NCBI GenBank assembly: GCA_012518215.1
Contig: JAAYSV010000049.1
Location: 125,025-189,024, forward strand
DNA from: Bacillota bacterium
Lineage (GTDB): Bacteria > Bacillota > Dethiobacteria > DTU022 > PWGO01
Direction of reading: 5' to 3'
DNA length: 64,000 nt
Shown here in pieces: positions 19,841-28,725 of the stretch. The notes under the pieces were generated by a model. It saw only the letters and a program-made list of their open reading frames with translations. It made no database searches and was not told the origin of the DNA. How positions within the stretch are numbered: position 1 is the stretch's first letter; every line of letters begins with the position of its first letter. Both the position numbers and the translations under genes were made by a program.

Positions 19841-21466
19841 TCAATCCTTTTTGAGCAGGGTCAACAGCTTGCGATCTTCCAGTATTGAAGGCATCTTCTT
19901 GTGAAGCAATCCGTACTCCAGGCTATCAACAAGGGCTGTCCAGCTGGCCTCGATGATATTGGTTGAAACTCCGACAGTGCTCCATGTTTTTTCATCATCC
20001 TTCGATTCAAGAAGAACCCTCACCTTGGCACCGGTTCCATCCTGCTCCTCCAGGACACGCACCTTGTAGTCAACCAACTTCATTTTTTTGAGCGAGGGGT
20101 AAACTTCTTCCAGTGCCTTGCGCAATGCATTGTCCAGGGCGTTTACCGGGCCATTGCCATCGGCTGCCGTATGAATTTCCCGGTCACCCACGACCACCTT
20201 GATGGTCGCCTCACATTGCGATTCGCCATCGCCGTGTTTTTCCACGATTACCCGGAACCCCTCCAGCCGGAAAAGACTCCGATAGGCGTTCATCACCTTC
20301 CAGACCATGAGTTCGAAAGAACCTTCCGCGATTTCAAACTGGTATCCCTCGTACTCCATCTTTTTCAAAGTCTCCACGATCCTCTTTGTTTCCGGATTTT
20401 CCTTCAGAAGCTTGATATTATTTTGTCTAACCTTGTAGAGTATATTGCCCTTTCCGGAAAGTTCCGAAACAAGAATTCGCCTGCGGTTTCCTATGGATTC
20501 AGGTTTTACGTGTTCATATGTGTCCGGGGTAATATTCACGGCATCCACATGGACTCCTGCCTTGTGTGTGAAAGCATTCCTTCCCACATAAGGTTGCTGC
20601 TCCGCCGGCACGATATTGCAGAGCTCGGCAATGTAATGGGAATAATCCGTGAGCTTCTTCAACCTGCTCTTGGAAAGGACGGGCAGCTTGAGTTTGAATT
20701 GCAAGGTTGGTATTATGGTGCACAGGTTGGCGTTGCCGCATCTCTCGCCGTAACCGTTTATTGTACCATGTACATGTCTGACTCCCTCACGTACGGCTAT
20801 GACGCTATTGGCAACAGCCATGCCACCGTCATCATGCGCATGGATACCGATCGTTACCGGGGTCGCCTTCTTTACTTCCCTGAGGATGCTCTTGACTTCC
20901 CAGGGCATTACTCCCCCGTTGGTGTCGCAAAGAACAATAACATCGGCACCGCCGTCCCCGGCTGCCTTGATCGTTTCCAGAGCATATCCGGCGTTGTTCT
21001 TGTAACCATCAAAAAAATGTTCGGCATCAAAGATCACATGTTTGCCATGATCCTTCAGGTAACGTATGGTATCGGAGATCATGGCTGTATTTTCTTCAAG
21101 GCTGGCCTTCAGGACATCGGTGACGTGAAAGTCCCAACACTTCCCGAATATCGTCACCACCTCGGTCCCCGACTCGATCAAGGCCTGTACATTTTTATCC
21201 GCATCCACGGCTATCCCCGGCCTCCTGGTAGAACCGAAAGCACATATACGGGCATGTTGCAACTTGACTTCCTTGATACGCCTGAAAAACTCCATATCCT
21301 TGGGATTGGAACCCGGCCATCCCCCTTCGATATAGTCCAACCCCAGCTCGTCCAGTTTTCTGGCAATCTTCAGCTTGTCATTCACAGACAGGGAGATTCC
21401 TTCTCTCTGTGTCCCGTCCCGCAAAGTGGTGTCATACAATTCGACCTTGTTCTTCAACGCGGCCAT
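19841..21466 (-). CDS. cimA: (R)-citramalate synthase
   Basis: 541 residues from ATG 21466 (GGAGAGGGG upstream). It condenses pyruvate and acetyl-CoA to citramalate, the threonine-independent route to 2-oxobutanoate and isoleucine. HMGL-like barrel with ELYDTTLRDGTQREG, the IHAHDDGGMAVANS metal site and GTINGYGERCGNANL; the C-terminal LeuA-type dimer/regulatory domain occupies roughly residues 400-535. Length and the EGGWPGSNPKD segment fit the CimA/LeuA2 type rather than 2-isopropylmalate synthase. Confidence 0.9.
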   Translation of the reverse strand: MAALKNKVELYDTTLRDGTQREGISLSVNDKLKIARKLDELGLDYIEGGWPGSNPKDMEFFRRIKEVKLQHARICAFGSTRRPGIAVDADKNVQALIESGTEVVTIFGKCWDFHVTDVLKASLEENTAMISDTIRYLKDHGKHVIFDAEHFFDGYKNNAGYALETIKAAGDGGADVIVLCDTNGGVMPWEVKSILREVKKATPVTIGIHAHDDGGMAVANSVIAVREGVRHVHGTINGYGERCGNANLCTIIPTLQFKLKLPVLSKSRLKKLTDYSHYIAELCNIVPAEQQPYVGRNAFTHKAGVHVDAVNITPDTYEHVKPESIGNRRRILVSELSGKGNILYKVRQNNIKLLKENPETKRIVETLKKMEYEGYQFEIAEGSFELMVWKVMNAYRSLFRLEGFRVIVEKHGDGESQCEATIKVVVGDREIHTAADGNGPVNALDNALRKALEEVYPSLKKMKLVDYKVRVLEEQDGTGAKVRVLLESKDDEKTWSTVGVSTNIIEASWTALVDSLEYGLLHKKMPSILEDRKLLTLLKKD

Positions 21467-21590
21467 GGTTCGATCCCCTCTCCTTTGAAACTGATTCACG
21501 CGCAGCTACAGCCAGATGAATTGTTCCGGTTGATACACCCTGAACCCCTTGCTGCTGCGACAAATTTTCTTTGTGATACATATAGACAGT

Positions 21591-21619
21591 AGTATAGCGT
21601 ACCGCCAGTTTTCAGACAA
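21591..21619 (-). promoter_or_regulatory. Promoter of the cimA operon
   Basis: Minus strand: -35 TTGTCT (21614-21619), 17-bp spacer, -10 TATACT (21591-21596). It lies just after the DUF362 gene and leaves a ~120-nt leader to cimA. Confidence 0.65.
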
Positions 21620-21638
21620 GTTCTTGCAACGCAAAGAG

Positions 21639-22904
21639 TCAGATCCTGTCGATTCCGGAAGATGGCGTTTTTCTCCTTTTCAAACTGACCGCCCCTTCCG
21701 GGCATATCTCCAGACAACAATAACAGCGCAGGCAGGCATCGTACATGATCGACGCCCTCCTTCGTTTCTTGCCGTTTTCCACCTCACTCATGAACATGGC
21801 CTCCACGGGGCAGTACTCCAGGCAGCGGCCACAACCGGTACACTTCTCATTTATGCAGGGCCACGGTCTCCTTCCCTCCTGTATATTCCTGATCCAGGCC
21901 GGAGCATAACGCAACAGAAAAGACCAGCCCTTCCCCGCGGCCCCCCTGTCAAAATCGAGGTGCCGCAACTCCTCGAAAGGCCCCAGGACATTGATATCAG
22001 CCAAATTGCCCCCGATCATCTGTCGTCTGATAGCCGCATCCAGCGTGGATACTTCAGCAGGAACAAAACCCACCAGTTGCGCACTCACGGCATCCAGGGC
22101 AACGGCATCCGTCGAGGCAAGTATCGCCCCGACCGGTTCGGGCCGCCCGTGGCGAGGGCCCAGCCCCTCCATGGCCACCACCGCATCGACAATCGATATG
22201 GCCGGCCGCGTGGCCAGGTAAAGATCGAGTAGAAAATTTGCAAAATCATCTACCATGGGATAGCGCAGATGATAAAGCTTCTTCTGCCTTCCGCCTATAA
22301 AACCATAGCAATTCTTCACGGCGGCAGTTAAACCGGTCAGGGTGTGGGTTTTCAGTTTGGCCACGTTGATGACCATATCCATCTCCATTGCCGCAGCCGA
22401 CAACTTGATGAACCTGCAAAGCCGGGCGCCTGGAACTTCCACCTCGATATTCTCTTCCAATTCCAGCAGGGAGGCACCCGTCTCCCTGACCACATCCATG
22501 ATACCACTGATCTCGGCCACCCTCATGAGAGGCCCCTCCATGGGGCTGTCGCCCACGAAGGCGGTCCCGCCCACTTCCTGCACCGCCTTCACCACCGCTC
22601 TGACCACCGCGGGGTGCGTGGTTACAACCCTTTCCGCCGGTTCCGGAGCAAGCATATTGGGCTTGATCAGAACTCGTGCGTCCCTGGCAAGGGCCGCCCC
22701 CAGGCCTCCGCAATCTTCAAGAACCTTGCGCACGGCCCGTTCAACCGTTTCTTGCTCGTAACTGCGGCAGGGGAAGATACTGACAGTTTGCGCGGACAAT
22801 TTCAACACTCCATTTTCACTACCGGCGTTCTCTTTCAGTTCTTGCGGATAGCAAGATAACTCATCCTGCGTTCTGCATCGCCATTCTCCACCATTATAAC
22901 GCAT
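21639..22904 (-). CDS. DUF362 protein with C-terminal 2[4Fe-4S] ferredoxin domain
   Basis: 421 residues from the most upstream start; GTG 22808 or TTG 22799 behind GGAG are alternatives and would remove ~33 low-complexity residues. The DUF362 region (about residues 40-320) contains VLIKPNMLAPEP, FVGDSP, NVAKLKTHTLTGLTAAVKNCYG and DAVVAMEGLGP. The C-terminus has two cluster motifs, CTGCGRCLEYCP and CLRCYCCLEICP. Such proteins are common in anaerobes and act as cytoplasmic iron-sulfur redox proteins of unknown substrate. Confidence 0.9.
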   Translation of the reverse strand: MRYNGGEWRCRTQDELSCYPQELKENAGSENGVLKLSAQTVSIFPCRSYEQETVERAVRKVLEDCGGLGAALARDARVLIKPNMLAPEPAERVVTTHPAVVRAVVKAVQEVGGTAFVGDSPMEGPLMRVAEISGIMDVVRETGASLLELEENIEVEVPGARLCRFIKLSAAAMEMDMVINVAKLKTHTLTGLTAAVKNCYGFIGGRQKKLYHLRYPMVDDFANFLLDLYLATRPAISIVDAVVAMEGLGPRHGRPEPVGAILASTDAVALDAVSAQLVGFVPAEVSTLDAAIRRQMIGGNLADINVLGPFEELRHLDFDRGAAGKGWSFLLRYAPAWIRNIQEGRRPWPCINEKCTGCGRCLEYCPVEAMFMSEVENGKKRRRASIMYDACLRCYCCLEICPEGAVSLKRRKTPSSGIDRI

Positions 22905-23407
22905 AAAAAAATATTTTTGAGAATACTTGAAATAAAGCTTTACATTTCATAAAACCAGGTTTATACTGACAATAGTGTTACTTTTCTGATTATCGTGTTA
23001 CATGGGGATACCGGGAACTTGTTCGTTCCTGTTACCGGGCCCCGAAAGGAGAGAGGCCCATTTCACAGCCAATCTTGACCACTTGCCGCAGTAACGGCGC
23101 GGCATCCAGGGTCTATTTCTAACCTCATAACATAGCTCTTGCCCGGAAAGAACCGTCAAGTAAAACTGCTCATTTTCTCTCCGGGCCATTTTTTTCCCCG
23201 TTCTTCCGCAAAAGTTGGACATTTCATTGGAATTCCACGGAATATGATTGTAAAATAACAGGAGGGCTCATGGAGATGCTATATTTGAAAAATGTATTAC
23301 TCTATTCTTGTCGATATATCATATGAGATAATTCTTCAAGATTGATCGATCATAAAAAGTCCATGACGGGGAGCCACCTCCCTTGCAATGGAACGAGGTG
23401 TAAAATC
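22905..23407. other. Intergenic region between divergent genes
   Basis: About 500 bases between the DUF362 gene (minus) and the hydroxyacid dehydrogenase gene (plus). It holds promoters for both directions, a TGGAATTCCA palindrome near 23228-23237 and one short plus-strand reading frame with a strong ribosome-binding site (listed separately). No RNA gene was recognised. Confidence 0.5.
23270..23326 (+). CDS. Possible 18-residue leader peptide
   Basis: ATG at 23270 is preceded by AGGAGGG at 4-nt spacing. The short frame encodes a hydrophobic peptide (MEMLYLKNVLLYSCRYII) and stops 81 nt before the hydroxyacid dehydrogenase start. No hairpin with a U tract follows, so attenuation is not supported. 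It may be chance. Confidence 0.25.
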   Translation: MEMLYLKNVLLYSCRYII

Positions 23408-24367
23408 TTGAACAAGATAGTGGTGCTTGACGGTTATACCTTGAACCCCGGTGATCTATCCTGGGATGAATGGAAACAGTTCGGTGAAATAACCGTGTAT
23501 GACCGCACTCCAGAGGACCTTGTCCTGAAAAGAATAGATGATGCCGGGATCATCCTGACCAACAAAACCGTACTGACCGGGGAAATATTTGATCGGGCAC
23601 CCCATATCAGGTATGTAGGCGTGCTGGCGACCGGCTACAACGTGGTAGATATTGCCGCCGCCAGAGAAAAAGGGATCACGGTGACCAATATACCCGCTTA
23701 CGGAACGGCCGCCGTGGCGCAGATGACCTTCGCACTGCTCCTGGAGATGTGCCATCATGTCGGGGCACATAGTGAAGCGGTAAAAAAAGGAGCCTGGACA
23801 GATTCTGCCGATTTCTGCTTCTGGAATTATCCACTCATCGAGCTGGCAGGGAAAAACCTGGGCATCATCGGATTCGGCCGCATCGGGCAGGCGGTGGGCA
23901 AGATCGCCCGGGCCATGGGCATGAACGTCCTGGTCCATGACCCCCATCCGGAAAAAATACCGGAGAGCGGAAGCTTGAAATATGTGAAGCTTGGACAGCT
24001 GTTCGCCGATGCGGACATTATCTCCCTGCACTGCCCCCTGCAAGACAGTACTGAAGGCATGATCAACAGAAAGACCATCGCCATGATGAAAGACGGCGTG
24101 ATGATCATCAACACCGCGCGGGGCCCCCTGATCAACGAGGAAGATCTGGCAACTGCGCTTGACAGCAAAAAAGTTGCCGGGGCTGCGCTTGATGTCCTCT
24201 CCCGGGAGCCACCCGGAAATGACAATCCCCTGCTATCGGCAAAAAACTGTATCATCACCCCGCATATTTCGTGGGCACCGAAGGAATCCAGAGAGCGCTT
24301 GATGGACATCGCCATGAATAATGTAAAACAGTTTCTGGCCGGGAAAACGGTAAATGACGTGACCTGA
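23408..24367 (+). CDS. D-isomer-specific 2-hydroxyacid dehydrogenase (glycerate/hydroxypyruvate type), TTG start
   Basis: 319 residues from TTG 23408, 7 nt after GAGGTG. NAD(P)-dependent reduction of a 2-oxoacid such as hydroxypyruvate is the family reaction. Visible: the substrate loop VGVLATGYNVVD, the NAD motif LGIIGFGRIGQAVG, the Arg in INTARGPLINEEDL, the Glu in DVLSREPP and the catalytic His in ITPHISWAP. Closest in pattern to glycerate dehydrogenases; exact substrate is not decided by sequence. A single gene flanked by converging and diverging neighbours. Confidence 0.9.
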   Translation: MNKIVVLDGYTLNPGDLSWDEWKQFGEITVYDRTPEDLVLKRIDDAGIILTNKTVLTGEIFDRAPHIRYVGVLATGYNVVDIAAAREKGITVTNIPAYGTAAVAQMTFALLLEMCHHVGAHSEAVKKGAWTDSADFCFWNYPLIELAGKNLGIIGFGRIGQAVGKIARAMGMNVLVHDPHPEKIPESGSLKYVKLGQLFADADIISLHCPLQDSTEGMINRKTIAMMKDGVMIINTARGPLINEEDLATALDSKKVAGAALDVLSREPPGNDNPLLSAKNCIITPHISWAPKESRERLMDIAMNNVKQFLAGKTVNDVT

Positions 24368-24415
24368 TTTCCATGTGGCGCCCTCTCTCCCCCGGTACAG
24401 AAAGCTGAATTCCTC

Positions 24416-24985
24416 CTACCTGTAAAGAATGACCAGTTCTGAATGCCGCAATGTGTTGGCAGGCAGTGCTTCATTGGAAGAAGTGAGCCCGTAAACTGAT
24501 GCCATTATCTTGGCATTTTTGGGCACTTCTATCGTGACCTCGTAGATCTTGAGTGTCACCTGAGAAAGATTTACCTGTTTCATAACTGTACACCCCGGAG
24601 ACACGCTGCCACAAAAATCCTTGTAAACTATTTTTGGGCATTTATCCTTGTTGTAGAACTTGATCTCGTAGTTGATGGCCTTCCCCGAATTGTTTTCAAC
24701 AAACACATTGACAAATTTCTGCGCCGTAGAATACCAATACAAAGGGCCGGTAGAATAGATCTGCTGTTTGCCCGGAATGCAGATTACCTGGCCAGGGTAG
24801 AGCACATTCGGGTTGTGAATCTGGGGATTGGCATCGATAAGATCGGCCAGAGGGACACCAAAGCGGTTCGAAAGCAGGTAGAGCGTATCCCCCTTGATGA
24901 CCGTGTACAATTGCCCCGAACATGTGGCAGGTGGCGGCGGAATACCCTTGACCCCAACTTTCCCCTTGTCATCTTCTTTTTTCAT
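24416..24985 (-). CDS. LysM-domain protein
   Basis: 189 residues from ATG 24985 (GGAAGGTG upstream). Residues ~25-72 form one LysM module (YTVIKGDTLYLLSNRFGVPL ... NVLYPGQVICIP), which binds N-acetylglucosamine in peptidoglycan. The C-terminal ~110 residues contain two cysteines (KDKCPK, FKDFCGSV-like region) and a beta-rich pattern I do not recognise. No signal peptide is visible, which is typical of spore-associated LysM proteins; a spore-coat role is inference. Confidence 0.85.
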   Translation of the reverse strand: MKKEDDKGKVGVKGIPPPPATCSGQLYTVIKGDTLYLLSNRFGVPLADLIDANPQIHNPNVLYPGQVICIPGKQQIYSTGPLYWYSTAQKFVNVFVENNSGKAINYEIKFYNKDKCPKIVYKDFCGSVSPGCTVMKQVNLSQVTLKIYEVTIEVPKNAKIMASVYGLTSSNEALPANTLRHSELVILYR

Positions 24986-25018
24986 CTTCCACACCTTCCT
25001 TTTATTTAATTTCAATTC

Positions 25019-25047
25019 ATTATATGGCAGCTCGTAGACTGTGTGAA
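25019..25047 (-). promoter_or_regulatory. Promoter of the LysM gene
   Basis: Minus strand: -35 TTCACA (25042-25047), 17-bp spacer, perfect -10 TATAAT (25019-25024), ~34 nt before the start codon. Confidence 0.6.
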
Positions 25048-25407
25048 AACAAACAATCATGGATGGGAAGGCATTTGTTTCCGCTCATACTGGCATAACA
25101 ACTGCTTTGAATGGAAAATAAATATTACTGCCCCCGCATCCTGATTTCCAAACCTGTCATTTGGCCGTGGGAATGCTGCGGTTGGGGCTTTTACATGCGG
25201 ATCTGGCAATCAGCCACGCACGGGCCGTGGGGAAAAAGGCCCGGAAACAAAACCCCCGGTATGATCCTCAACATATCCGGGAATCTTTACCGATGTGGAT
25301 GGTATCCGAGTCCTACAACTGTTTTTTAAAATTGGTGCCGGGGGTACATTCCTGCCATCGTCCCATTATTCACCCTGCAATAGCTCCGGTTCAACCGAAA
25401 ACGAAAG
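25048..25407. other. Intergenic stretch without a recognised gene
   Basis: About 360 bases between the LysM promoter and the end of the SbcC-like gene. Plus-strand open frames (for example from TTG 25161) have no ribosome-binding site and no family resemblance. No terminator hairpin was found. Confidence 0.4.
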
Positions 25408-28400
25408 TCAGGAGAAAGGTCCCCTGTTTATCTTGATGGGGGTGCCCCATCGTTTGAAGGTTTCGGCATGTGAAAGAATGATAAACTGGCGTTTATCCTT
25501 CTGGCGATGCAATATTTCGCGGATTTTTTGCAGACGCCCGGCATCGGTGCCAGTAAAAGGGTCATCAAGGATGAGGGGCAACCTTATATTCTCGGCCAGA
25601 AGATCCGCCAGTGCGAAGCGCAACGACAGATAAAGCTGATCCCGGGCCCCCTTGCTCAACTGTGCCACACTGCATTCACGGCCATCCTCGAGAACACCGA
25701 TGTTGAAGCCCTCATCCATACTGATCTTTCTGTTGGCCCTTCCCGTAATATCGAAGCAATATTCCGAAGCCTGATTCTCGAGACGCTCCTTGTGAGTGGA
25801 ACGATAATCATCTATCGCCCCTTTCAATTCCTTGTAAGCAAGCGTCAGCGCATCGGCGTTCATTTCCATCTTTTCTTTTTCCATTGTCATTTCCCCGAGT
25901 TCAAGTTCCGCGGCGGCAATATTGAGGGGCTTTTCTCCTTCAAGTGAGGCCTGCTGCCTGAAAAGGTCGTTGCGCTTTTCCTCCAGCCCGCTTTTCTTTT
26001 CCCCTAACTTGGCGATCTCCGCCTCCAGTTTCTCCCGGGCATCGGTCACATATTTAAGATCATCGACCCGATCGGTCCCCGGCAGGCCCGGGTTCTGTTC
26101 AATGAAGCTCTGCCAATCCCTCAACAATGCAATGGCTTGATCCTGAGCCCGATTGTAAACGCCCTGTAGATCCGAAACCCCCTCTGCATCATTTCTGTCC
26201 AGAATTGTTTTCAGTTTGATATCGGCATCACTTTTCTCACGTGAAAGCTGTTGCCACTCCTTCCAGCGTGACAGGGCCACGGCGGTGTCGCCTTCGTAAG
26301 CCTCCAGAATTCCCGGCAACAATTCAAGCAAATCCGCTTTTTTTTCTTGCAAAACCGCCAGGTTGTTTTTCTCCTCCTCCAGCCTTTCCCCTTGCCCTTC
26401 AACCATGTTCTTTTTCTCTTCAATCTCTGCCATCAGTCGGGACAGCTCCGCCGCCTCTTCAGCCTGCTCCGCCCACCAGGTATCGGCAAGGTCCTGCAAC
26501 CGTCCGGTCATGTTGGCAGCCTTCTGTACCGCTGTATCACCAAACTTCATACCCAGAAAACGTGCTGTTTCCTTCCATTCCCCGGAAACTTCATCTGACC
26601 GTAGATCGGCAGCCTCCGCTTCTTCCGGGCTGCATCCAAGTTTCTGTTCTGCAAAAAGATATGATTTTTCCAACAAGGTTTGTTTCTGATCAAGTAGATT
26701 CTGCCATCGGGCATAAGCTACGGGGATATCTTCCGGATTGGCCGCAAATACAGCCATTTTATGCTCATAGTCTCTCATTTCCTCCGCCGCTTTTTCAGCT
26801 TTTTTCCGCAATCCATCCATTTCATCTTCCGATGGCAATTCCCCGGCCAGCGCCGCCAGGCGTTGCCGTTCATATTCGCTGCGCTGCAGGCGCTCGGCAA
26901 GCCTTCCCAGTTCCGCATCCCCCCATGCAGCATACGGCCCAAGCTTGCGGTCATAGTCGGCCAGTTCGGCCATGAGCATCTGCATTTCCCCCGCAGCATG
27001 GATACCCTTGCCTTTCCTGCGCCAGCCGGCTATCCGGCGATAAACGAGGCCACCCAACCAGTAACCGACCCCCCCGGCGATGATCGCCGCCACGGCCATA
27101 AGAAAGATGTTGCCCATTCCGACGATCACGCCAGCCGCGGCTGCAAGGACCAATGCCCCGCACAACCCGGGAAGCAGGGATGGCGGTGCTGCCACCTCCC
27201 CCCCCGCCCCGGTTTCCAGTTCTCGTTTTCTTTTCAGTGTCCCCAGCTTTCCCTCCACGAGGGCGGCAGCGTCTTCCGGAAGCCCCTTCAAATCGGCATA
27301 TTGTTCCTCGTACCCCGACCTGGCTTCCAGGTAATCATCTACCGTGGCAAGCTCCCGCTGTGTCTTTTCTGCCGTATCCTTCAGCCGCGTGTATTGTTGA
27401 TTGTATGCCCGGACCATCTCCAGTTCATCCCGTGACGCTTCTTCAAAGGGTGCAAATTCGTCCCCAAGCTGTCGGTCGATGTCATTGATTTTTCCAAGCA
27501 CCGCTTTGAAATCATCCCACTGTTGCCGGCAATTTTCGGCGAGGCTTTTCAGATGTTTCAGTTTCTCCACCGGATCGGTGCCCAGCAGTTCACGGGCCGC
27601 AAAATTACCATATGCTTCCATCTGTTCTTGCAGTGATCTTCTCCCTTCATTCAGGGATTCTTCAATTTCTCTTATCTTCTCCTCCACCTCGCGCAGCCGC
27701 CTTTCATTGTTATCCAGCTCGACGAGACGGTCGCCCGTCTCCGGAGGAACGTCAACAAATGCGGGAAAATCACGCCCATACTTCAGCTGCCACCGTGTTA
27801 TCTCTTCTTGAAGTTTCTCCGCGTCCTCACTGTCCCGCTGCAGCTTGTCACGTTCCCGGGTGGCATGGCGGTATTTTTCGGCCCGGAAATTCCAACCGGA
27901 CCAGGCCTCGTTGGCTTTTTTCCTGTCTTCAAGTTCCTTTCCCGTCTGCTGAAGCTCCTCCTGTGTTTTCGACAACTGCTCCCGCACGGCCAGAAAGGAA
28001 TCTGCCTTCTGCCGCCCGTCTTCAATCTGCCGTTCCAGATCCTCGATTCTTTCAGCAAGGAGTTCCAGCTTCCTGTCCTTGCTCTGATTTCTCGCCGTGA
28101 TCCCGCGTTCGTTGGGTCCCGTGTATTTGGTCAGCGATTTCAGGTTTTCGACAAGATTCTCCAACGCTCGGTTGAATGAAGTCCCCTTCCCGCCGGCAAG
28201 CAGGCCCTGAAGTTCGGAACTGATGTTCTCCGGTTCCGGCAACGGCTGCCCGACACAGAAAGTATCCCCGAAAAGTTCAACGCTGTTCAAACCCAACAGT
28301 TCCAGCAACTTTTTTTCATACTCCTCCAATTTTTTTATGGCTTCCGGATTGTGTTCTCCTTCAACGAGCAATTTTCCGCCATCAGCTCCCAGGGATCGGA

Positions 28401-28725
28401 GTTCCACACGATGCGTATCAAAATCCCTCTTGACAAGATAATCTTCTTCCCCGACGGAAAAATACACTTCGCCCAGGCATCTTCGGGGATTATCCCAGTT
28501 GCGTAAACGTTCAAGGGTAAAAGGCGAGGTACTCCTGCTGCGGTGGCTCAGTCCAAACAATGTGGTGATCAGGCCCGCTACCATGGTGGTCTTGCCCGTT
28601 TCATTTTCCGCCACGTAATAATTTATCCCCGGCGAGAAATCAAACTCCGTCCTCTCCGGATAGCAGCCAAACCCTTCAAGAACGAGACGGTTGAACGTTA
28701 CGTTGTGGTCATGCTTTCCGGTCAT
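25408..28725 (-). CDS. SbcC/YhaN-like SMC-type ATPase with a central membrane hairpin
   Basis: 1105 residues. The N-terminal ATPase half has a Walker A variant AENETGKTT (residues 39-47; the usual first Gly is Ala). The C-terminal half has the signature AQLSKGARDQLYLSL, Walker B LPLILDDPF and the H-loop ILSHA. Long coiled coils (about 220-500 and 600-1000) flank two hydrophobic segments at residues ~517-537 and ~539-562, followed by a basic stretch. This is where SbcC/Rad50 proteins carry a zinc hook. It resembles YhaN of Bacillus subtilis. Its start overlaps the SbcD-like stop as ATGA, so the two subunits are likely translated together and form a DNA-end-processing complex. Confidence 0.88.
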   Translation of the reverse strand: MTGKHDHNVTFNRLVLEGFGCYPERTEFDFSPGINYYVAENETGKTTMVAGLITTLFGLSHRSRSTSPFTLERLRNWDNPRRCLGEVYFSVGEEDYLVKRDFDTHRVELRSLGADGGKLLVEGEHNPEAIKKLEEYEKKLLELLGLNSVELFGDTFCVGQPLPEPENISSELQGLLAGGKGTSFNRALENLVENLKSLTKYTGPNERGITARNQSKDRKLELLAERIEDLERQIEDGRQKADSFLAVREQLSKTQEELQQTGKELEDRKKANEAWSGWNFRAEKYRHATRERDKLQRDSEDAEKLQEEITRWQLKYGRDFPAFVDVPPETGDRLVELDNNERRLREVEEKIREIEESLNEGRRSLQEQMEAYGNFAARELLGTDPVEKLKHLKSLAENCRQQWDDFKAVLGKINDIDRQLGDEFAPFEEASRDELEMVRAYNQQYTRLKDTAEKTQRELATVDDYLEARSGYEEQYADLKGLPEDAAALVEGKLGTLKRKRELETGAGGEVAAPPSLLPGLCGALVLAAAAGVIVGMGNIFLMAVAAIIAGGVGYWLGGLVYRRIAGWRRKGKGIHAAGEMQMLMAELADYDRKLGPYAAWGDAELGRLAERLQRSEYERQRLAALAGELPSEDEMDGLRKKAEKAAEEMRDYEHKMAVFAANPEDIPVAYARWQNLLDQKQTLLEKSYLFAEQKLGCSPEEAEAADLRSDEVSGEWKETARFLGMKFGDTAVQKAANMTGRLQDLADTWWAEQAEEAAELSRLMAEIEEKKNMVEGQGERLEEEKNNLAVLQEKKADLLELLPGILEAYEGDTAVALSRWKEWQQLSREKSDADIKLKTILDRNDAEGVSDLQGVYNRAQDQAIALLRDWQSFIEQNPGLPGTDRVDDLKYVTDAREKLEAEIAKLGEKKSGLEEKRNDLFRQQASLEGEKPLNIAAAELELGEMTMEKEKMEMNADALTLAYKELKGAIDDYRSTHKERLENQASEYCFDITGRANRKISMDEGFNIGVLEDGRECSVAQLSKGARDQLYLSLRFALADLLAENIRLPLILDDPFTGTDAGRLQKIREILHRQKDKRQFIILSHAETFKRWGTPIKINRGPFS

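Noticed and set aside
20171-21592. Long plus-strand open frame of 473 codons opposite citramalate synthase
   Set aside because: It is the antisense shadow of cimA, whose motifs and start are clear; the antisense protein has no recognisable domain.
22998-23222. 74-residue minus-strand open frame upstream of the DUF362 gene
   Set aside because: Rich in Arg/Trp/Gly without any family pattern and with no convincing ribosome-binding site; looks like chance coding.
25161-25436. Plus-strand open frame that overlaps the end of the SbcC-like gene
   Set aside because: The first ~50 residues look protein-like, but there is no ribosome-binding site and it runs antisense into a certain gene.
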